This document shows, piece by piece, positions 59,150-64,000 of a DNA stretch of 64,000 bases (position 1 is the first letter of the stretch; each line of letters opens with the position of its first letter). Where the stretch lies: positions 218,724 to 282,723 of the forward strand of contig MNCI01036143.1 in the NCBI GenBank assembly GCA_015680685.1, written 5' to 3'. This stretch comes from Gnetum montanum. Taxonomy: Eukaryota > Streptophyta > Gnetopsida > Gnetales > Gnetaceae. Under the pieces are notes generated by a model. It did no database searches. It saw only the letters and a list, made by a program, of their open reading frames with translations, and was not told the DNA's origin. A program made the position numbers and the translations under genes.

Positions 59150-60000
59150 ACATAAGCATGATTATGCAATTGTACATCCTGTAAGCTACTTTGATTTTAA
59201 ATGTGACATTCCTAAATTAAAGGGTGATAATTATAAGGTGTGGAATGAGAGAATTCTTCTTCATTTAGGCTAGATGGACATTGATTATGCTATCTATAAG
59301 GATGAACCACCTACTGTTATAGCAATCAACCTTCCAGATGATATTAGTAATCATGAAAAATGGGAGCGATCTAATCACCTATATGTCATGTTCATAAAAA
59401 TCAAGATCTTGATTGGTATGCATGGTTCACTAGAACAATATGACAATGTGTGTTCTTTGTTAAAGGCCATTGATGAATAATTTGAGTCATCAGACAAGCC
59501 GTTAGCTAGCACCTTGATAATGAAGTTCTCATCCATGAAGCTCACTAAAATTTGTGGTATGCATAAGCACATTCAGCAAATGAGGGATATAGAAACTTAA
59601 CTCAAAACACTTGAGGTTGAGATGTTTAAACCTTTCCTTATGTACTACATCTTAAACATGCTCCCACCATAATATAGACCTTTAAGATTTTTGATAACAC
59701 ACATAAGGACAAATGGTCAATCAATGAATTAATGACCATATGTGTACAAGAAGAGGAGCGACTTGCTATGGAAGCAAAAGAGAATGTGCATCTGGCTACA
59801 TAATGAAAGAATAAAGAACAAGGAAAAGGCAAGTGGAAGGTCAAATTGCCTACAAAAATTGATATTAAGAAAGAATCCAGATGTTTTTTCTACAAAAATA
59901 AAGGGCAGATAAAGAAGGATTGTTCTAAATATCAAAAATGGCTTGAAAAGAAAGGTACTCGACTCTCACTTGTTTGTTTTGAATCTAATATGGTTGATGT
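59150..60000 (+). pseudogene. gag: Copia gag (element K)
   Basis: FDFKCDIPKLKGDNYKVWNE (about 59,190) and MDIDYAIYKDEPPTV resemble the N-terminal gag block of plant copia elements. LLKAIDE, SSMKLTKICGMHKHIQQM and LNMLPP follow. A knuckle remnant near 59,878, CFFYKNKGQIKKDC, has lost one cysteine and the histidine (Tyr and Gln). It would form the particle. Stops are common and the start codon is not certain. Confidence 0.75.
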
Positions 60001-60290
60001 TGGCCATGACACATGATGGATTGATTTTCATTCTACAATCCATGTTACCAATTCTTTGCAGGGGTGAAAAACCTAAGGAAGCCAGTGGAAAGTGAGTCAT
60101 GCATTTATTCGGACAATAAGATGCACTCACATGTGGAGGCAATTGGAACATGCAAATTAGTTTTAAGTAGTAGTTTTGTTTTATAGTTGTAAAATATATT
60201 TTATATTCCAAGTTTTTCAAGGAATTTAATTTTTGTTTCAGGGCTTGCATCATTGGGATTTTCCTTTAATTTTTTAAACACTATATTTAG
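60001..60290 (+). other. Decayed protease region of element K
   Basis: Position between gag and integrase implies protease. WIDFHSTIHVTN near 60,020 may correspond to the catalytic block; in copia this normally reads W-x-x-D-(S/T)-G. It is too decayed for a firm call. Confidence 0.35.
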
Positions 60291-61310
60291 TTTACATTAT
60301 AGATCTAAACTTATTAGAAGTGGTATATTGATAGATGGTCTTTTCAAAATTAATTTACTAAATGAAACTTCTTATACTTTTATGCATGTTTATGCTGGCA
60401 TCAATATATGTGTTATGAATATCTAATCCTCTATGTTAATAAAGAGATTAGTAAATGATGGAGTACTTAGGACTATAGATTTTACTAACTTTGACACTTG
60501 TGTGGACTGTATAAAGGGAAAGTAGACCAATATGTCAAAGAAAGGTGCCAAGAGGAGTTCAAACATATTAGAGATCATACATACAAATATTTGTAGTCCA
60601 AATATGGATGCATATGGTCAAAGGTATTTCATTGCCTTTATTGATGATTACTCATGATATATGTATCGCTACCTACTTCATAATAAGAGCAAAGATTTAG
60701 ATGCCTTTAAGGTGTTTAAGGTTGAAGTAGAGAAACAATGTAGTAAGCAAATAAAGTTAGTGAGATTTGATAAAGGTGGTGAATACTATGGTAGATATAC
60801 TGATGATGGACAAGTACTTGGTCCATTTGCTAAGTTTCTTTAAGAGCATGGAATTTTTTCCCAGTATACTGTGTCTAGTTCTCTAGACCAAAATGGAATG
60901 GCAAAAAAAAGAAATCAAAAATTATTAGATATGGTGCAGAGTATGCTTAGCAACTCCAACCTTCTTAAGTCCTTGTGGACTAAAGCTCTCAAGATGGCAG
61001 TGTATATATTAAACCAAGTTTCAACTAAGGTTGTCTCATAGGAATCATTTGAATTATGAAAAGGTTGAAAGTTGAGTTTGCAAATAATATGCATTTGGGG
61101 ATGCCCGTCTGAAGTAAGAGTCTATAATCCACAAGAAAACAAGCTAGATCCAAGGACCATAAGTGGGTATTTCATTCAATATACTAAATGGTCTAAGGGA
61201 TACAAATTTTATTGCCCATCACATACTAGTAGGTTTGTGAAATCAAGGAATGCTAAATTTCTTGAAAATGACTTGATTAGTGGGAGCAGTAGATCTTAGA
61301 ACATTATTTC
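60291..61310 (+). pseudogene. Copia integrase (element K)
   Basis: A pre-integrase block RLVNDGVLRTIDFTNFDTCV with CIKGK is followed by LEIIHTNICSP, where the first catalytic aspartate is asparagine, FIAFIDDYS, LVRFDKGGEYYG (about 60,750) with the second aspartate, and NGMAKKRNQ, where the catalytic glutamate is lysine. LWTKALKMAVYILNQVSTK and a C-terminal block with GYFIQYTKWSKGYKFY follow. Two of three catalytic residues are lost by G-to-A, so it is inactive. Confidence 0.85.
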
Positions 61311-61599
61311 TAAGATACATCATACAGACACTTAACCCATTATTTCAAATGATAGACTTATTATTATGCACAATACCCCTAGAGAACAAATGCGTAATGA
61401 ATAACAACTAGTCATTGAAGTTCCACAAACTGTTGATCAAGAAGTAGTAGATCTAGCTGAACAACAAATACCAAAACCTATTGAACAACTTGTTAAACAT
61501 CATGATCCTCAAGAGAATGATGAACCAAAATTAAGAAGATCTACTAGAGTAATGTAATTAGCGATTCCTAGTAACTATATGGTGTATCTACAAGAGTCT

Positions 61600-62455
61600 G
61601 ACTACAACATAGGAGCTGAAAATGATCCCAAAATGTTTTCATAAGCCATGAGTTGTAAGGAATGTAACTTTTGGTATGATGCCATGAATGATGAGATGCA
61701 CTCTATGTCATCTAACAGAGTCTTGGATCTTCTCAAGTTGCCTAATGGTGTAAAAGCCATTGGATGCAAATGGGTCTTTAAGACTAAGAAAGACTCATTG
61801 GGCAACATTGAAAAATATAACGGCAGACTTCTCGTTAAAAGGTTCCCTCAGAAGGAGGGAATAGATTACAAGGAGTCCTTTTCTCCTGTATCTAAGAAGG
61901 ACTCCCTTCATGTTATCATGGCATTGGTTGCACATTTTGATCTTGAATTACATTAAATGGATGTGAAAACAGCATTCCTTAATGGTGATCTAGAGGAAGA
62001 GGTTTATATAAAACAACCTAAAGGATGTTTCTTTAGTGATGGTGAGAAATTGGTATGCAAGTTCAAAACATCCATATATGGATTGAAACAGGCCTCCTAT
62101 AAATGGTACTTAAAATTCTATGATATCATCACTTCATTTGATTTTGAAAAAAAACATCATGGATCAATGTATATACCAAAAGGTCAGTGGGAGCAAAATC
62201 TATTTCCTTGTTCCATATGTGGATGATATCCTTCTTGCAATCAATAATAGTGGATTTCTATACAAGGTGAAACATTTTCTCTCTAAGAATTTTGACATGA
62301 AAGATCTAGGTGAGGCATCTTATGTCATCGGCATTCAGATCCATACGGATAGATCTAGATGTATTCTAGAACTGTCACAGGAAATCCATATCAATAAAGT
62401 TTTAAAGAGGTTTCAGATGAAAGATTGTTTACCAAGTATAACACCTGATGAGTCC
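61600..62455 (+). pseudogene. pol: Copia reverse transcriptase, N-terminal part (element K)
   Basis: WYDAMNDEMHSMSSNRVLDL (61,673), AIGCKWVFKTKKDSLGNIEK, KEGIDYKESFSPVSKKDSLH, then after a TAA from CAA MDVKTAFLNGDLEEEVYIKQ and SIYGLKQASYKWYLKFYD. A frameshift near 62,150 leads to PYVDDILLAINN with an intact catalytic YVDD (about 62,212) and DMKDLGEASYVIGIQI. It is interrupted at 62455 by element G, before RNase H. Confidence 0.88.
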
Positions 62456-63333
62456 TGATATAAAACCCCTAATATCAAGTACAAGATATCAAGTATGATG
62501 ATTCTCAATATCGGACCCCCGATATCGGGTACCCGATATCTAAGCTTGGATACGATATCGTGATTCCTATGTTGACCTATAAATATAGCACTCAAGTGCA
62601 TGGGAAGGGCTCTCATATTCAAGTAAGTCTTTAGGTGGAGTCTTTTTGTCAGTTTTTAGTTAGTTTTCAGTTCTTTTCCCAAGTGCATGCCCGCAGTGTG
62701 ATGCTTGTAATTGTACAAAACCTTTGTTTGAGTGGGACGTACTTGAACACACACATGATCGGCAATCAAGATCGAGATTACTCCATCATTACAGCATTTA
62801 GTTAGCTTTTAATTATTTAATTGTTATTGTTATTTATTATTTTCCTAGTTAATATTTCTTTATTATCATTTACTATTCCTGTTGTTAAATGTGAAGTGAG
62901 TACAACTTAATCATGAACAATAAAGTGTAACTACTTGGTAACCCAGTAGCATATCTGATAGTGCTCAAGTAATGTGCACTTGGTAATACCAAAAGTAGTA
63001 CACGAGGTCCAAGATGTATATGGATGATTAAGAATAGATGCTCATCACACTTTGGCTAGCTTAGATTTTATTTTCTATTGCTAATTAGCTTAATCAGGAT
63101 TATATTCCATCATCTCTAGGAATAGCACTACTTTAGGATCTTATCATACACCTCACTCTAGACTAACCCATACGTGACAAAGCAAATACTAATCTAGGTG
63201 GGAAGATAGCGAACTACGATCAACATGTAACTATCTAGATACCAAAACTAGTCCATCTACAAAGTTCAATTAGATTGCCCGTGAATGCTTGTAATTCATA
63301 TGGTTGGGCATAGGGGTATCTCACCGCTCATCA
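62456..63333 (+). repeat. 5' LTR of element G (Athila-type)
   Basis: Starts TGATATAAAACCCC inside copia RT and ends CCGCTCATCA, followed by the primer site. The first 110 bases have TAATATCAAG, AGATATCAAG, CAATATCGG, CCGATATCGGG, CCCGATATC and CGATATCG. CCTATAAATATAGC is near 62,576. The partner LTR is outside the window; the left flank is AGTCC. Confidence 0.85.
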
Positions 63334-63334
63334 T

Positions 63335-63352
63335 TGGCACCATTGCCGAGGA
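63335..63352 (+). other. Primer binding site of element G
   Basis: TGGCACCATTGCCGAGGA, tRNA-Asp type, one base after the LTR. Confidence 0.85.
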
Positions 63353-63467
63353 TGGTGCTAGTTATCTAGATTAGTTATATCATATAATATTTTTGTAACA
63401 AGGTATTAACAATATATCTTTCAAACGAAGAAATTAAATTCAATTAAGTCACACATAATTCACAACA

Positions 63468-64000
63468 ATGTCTCTTTCACAAGACAATGATAATGCAACA
63501 ACTAGTGAGGCAATTCATTGGAGAACCAACAAAGAAGTTTGGAGTACTCAATCTTATGCAGGAGTTTTATATGTTCATAGACACCTCAACGATACGCAAG
63601 GACTTTCGTCATCCAACTCAGACACCTCTAGTGAAAATGGGACATCCCCTAGAATGAGGAGGCTTGTAAGGCCTAAGACCTTCTCAATGGGTAGCAAGAG
63701 TACATCAGGGGATGATTGGGAGACTTACCAAAGTCATCATGAGTTTTTTAGTTCCCTCTCATTCTCTACTCTTTCAACGTCAGGTTTTGATACGGATGAC
63801 TATTCCTCAAGGGGTCATCATAGAAATAAAAATGAAACCCACAGGTAAAGTTAGGAACACCAACATGAACAAAGGCAACATCATCCCAACTCACAAACTC
63901 ATAACTTACTTAGTGATGATGAACCCCTGTTGGCCACTAAGAGCCTAATGCATATACAAGAGGTTGTTCAAATACCCCGTAGGCATCGTAAGCAAAGTTT
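63468..64000 (+). pseudogene. gag: Athila-type gag start (element G), runs off window
   Basis: An ATG at 63468, 115 bases after the primer site, opens a 126-codon frame MSLSQDNDNATTSEAIHWRT that is the least damaged gag start here. It is serine-rich (SSSNSDTSSENG, FFSSLSFSTLSTS). A TAA at 63846 ends it, but the same frame continues with SDDEPLLATKSLMHIQEVVQ and IPRRHRKQS, the block that precedes the capsid region in D. So this looks like one recent stop in an otherwise readable gene; only the N-terminus is in the window. Confidence 0.75.

Larger units (their letters stand above)
41042..62455 (+). mobile_element. Element K: Ty1/copia retrotransposon, split by D
   Basis: Pieces are 41042-41553 (LTR and primer site) and 58623-62455 (leader, gag, integrase, part of RT), separated by element D. 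The order gag, integrase, RT defines Ty1/copia. At 62455 the RT is interrupted by element G, and the rest of K lies beyond. Joining the pieces across D leaves one copy of the target site TCTAT/TTTAT. Confidence 0.75.

Overview
This window is a stack of nested, decayed plant LTR retrotransposons. I see no intact host gene, rRNA, tRNA or CRISPR array. The organism is a seed plant, probably one with a very large, heavily methylated genome. The grounds are Ty3/gypsy elements of the Athila and Tat types, a Ty1/copia element, tRNA-Asp-type primer binding sites, an archaeal-type second RNase H in pol, several levels of nesting, and CpG loss with stop codons mostly explained by CAG/CAA/TGG turning into TAG/TAA/TGA. 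The species cannot be named from this sequence.

Layout, left to right. (1) 1-1976: element F, Athila-type, minus strand, gag start plus 5' LTR. (2) about 2138-4347: element I, Athila-type, plus strand, 5' LTR plus half of gag. (3) 4348-7918 and 27201-27904: element C, Tat-type, minus strand (3' LTR, 3' noncoding region, integrase C-terminus). It is split by (4) 7919-27200: element A, a complete 19.3-kb Tat-type element on the plus strand with two 1.9-kb LTRs and decayed 5-bp target repeats (TAACT/TAGCC). Between protease and reverse transcriptase, A carries about 6 kb that contains an antisense, apparently intron-bearing coding relic. (5) 27905-31950: a cluster of diverged LTR fragments of the A/C type, in both orientations, studded with GCTACGC...GCGTAGC palindromes. 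(6) 31950-37779: element H, Athila-type, plus strand, truncated in RT, with a 3' LTR; its 3' noncoding region holds solo LTR J (34362-35206) with a perfect CTTAT target repeat. (7) 37780-41041: non-LTR, AT-rich sequence with degenerate repeats and one CpG-retaining block. (8) about 41042-62455: element K, Ty1/copia, plus strand, split by (9) 41554-58622: element D, a full-length Athila-type element (target repeats TCTAT/TTTAT). D is itself split between RNase H and integrase by (10) 47495-54658: element E, minus strand, a relative that has lost RT, RNase H and integrase and keeps only gag-protease. (11) 62456 to the end: element G, Athila-type, plus strand, inserted in the copia RT; 5' LTR and gag start.

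How the parts relate: D-type elements would have supplied reverse transcriptase and integrase, and E looks like a deletion derivative that could only have moved with such help. All Athila-type LTRs whose 5' ends are visible begin with arrays of GATATC-type palindromes; Tat-type LTRs carry a different palindrome series. TCATGGGGG motifs sit at three fixed places downstream of pol in D and E. Three single-N positions (356, 20565, 55749) each mark a duplicated flank and are almost certainly assembly joins. A 182-base N run interrupts solo LTR J.
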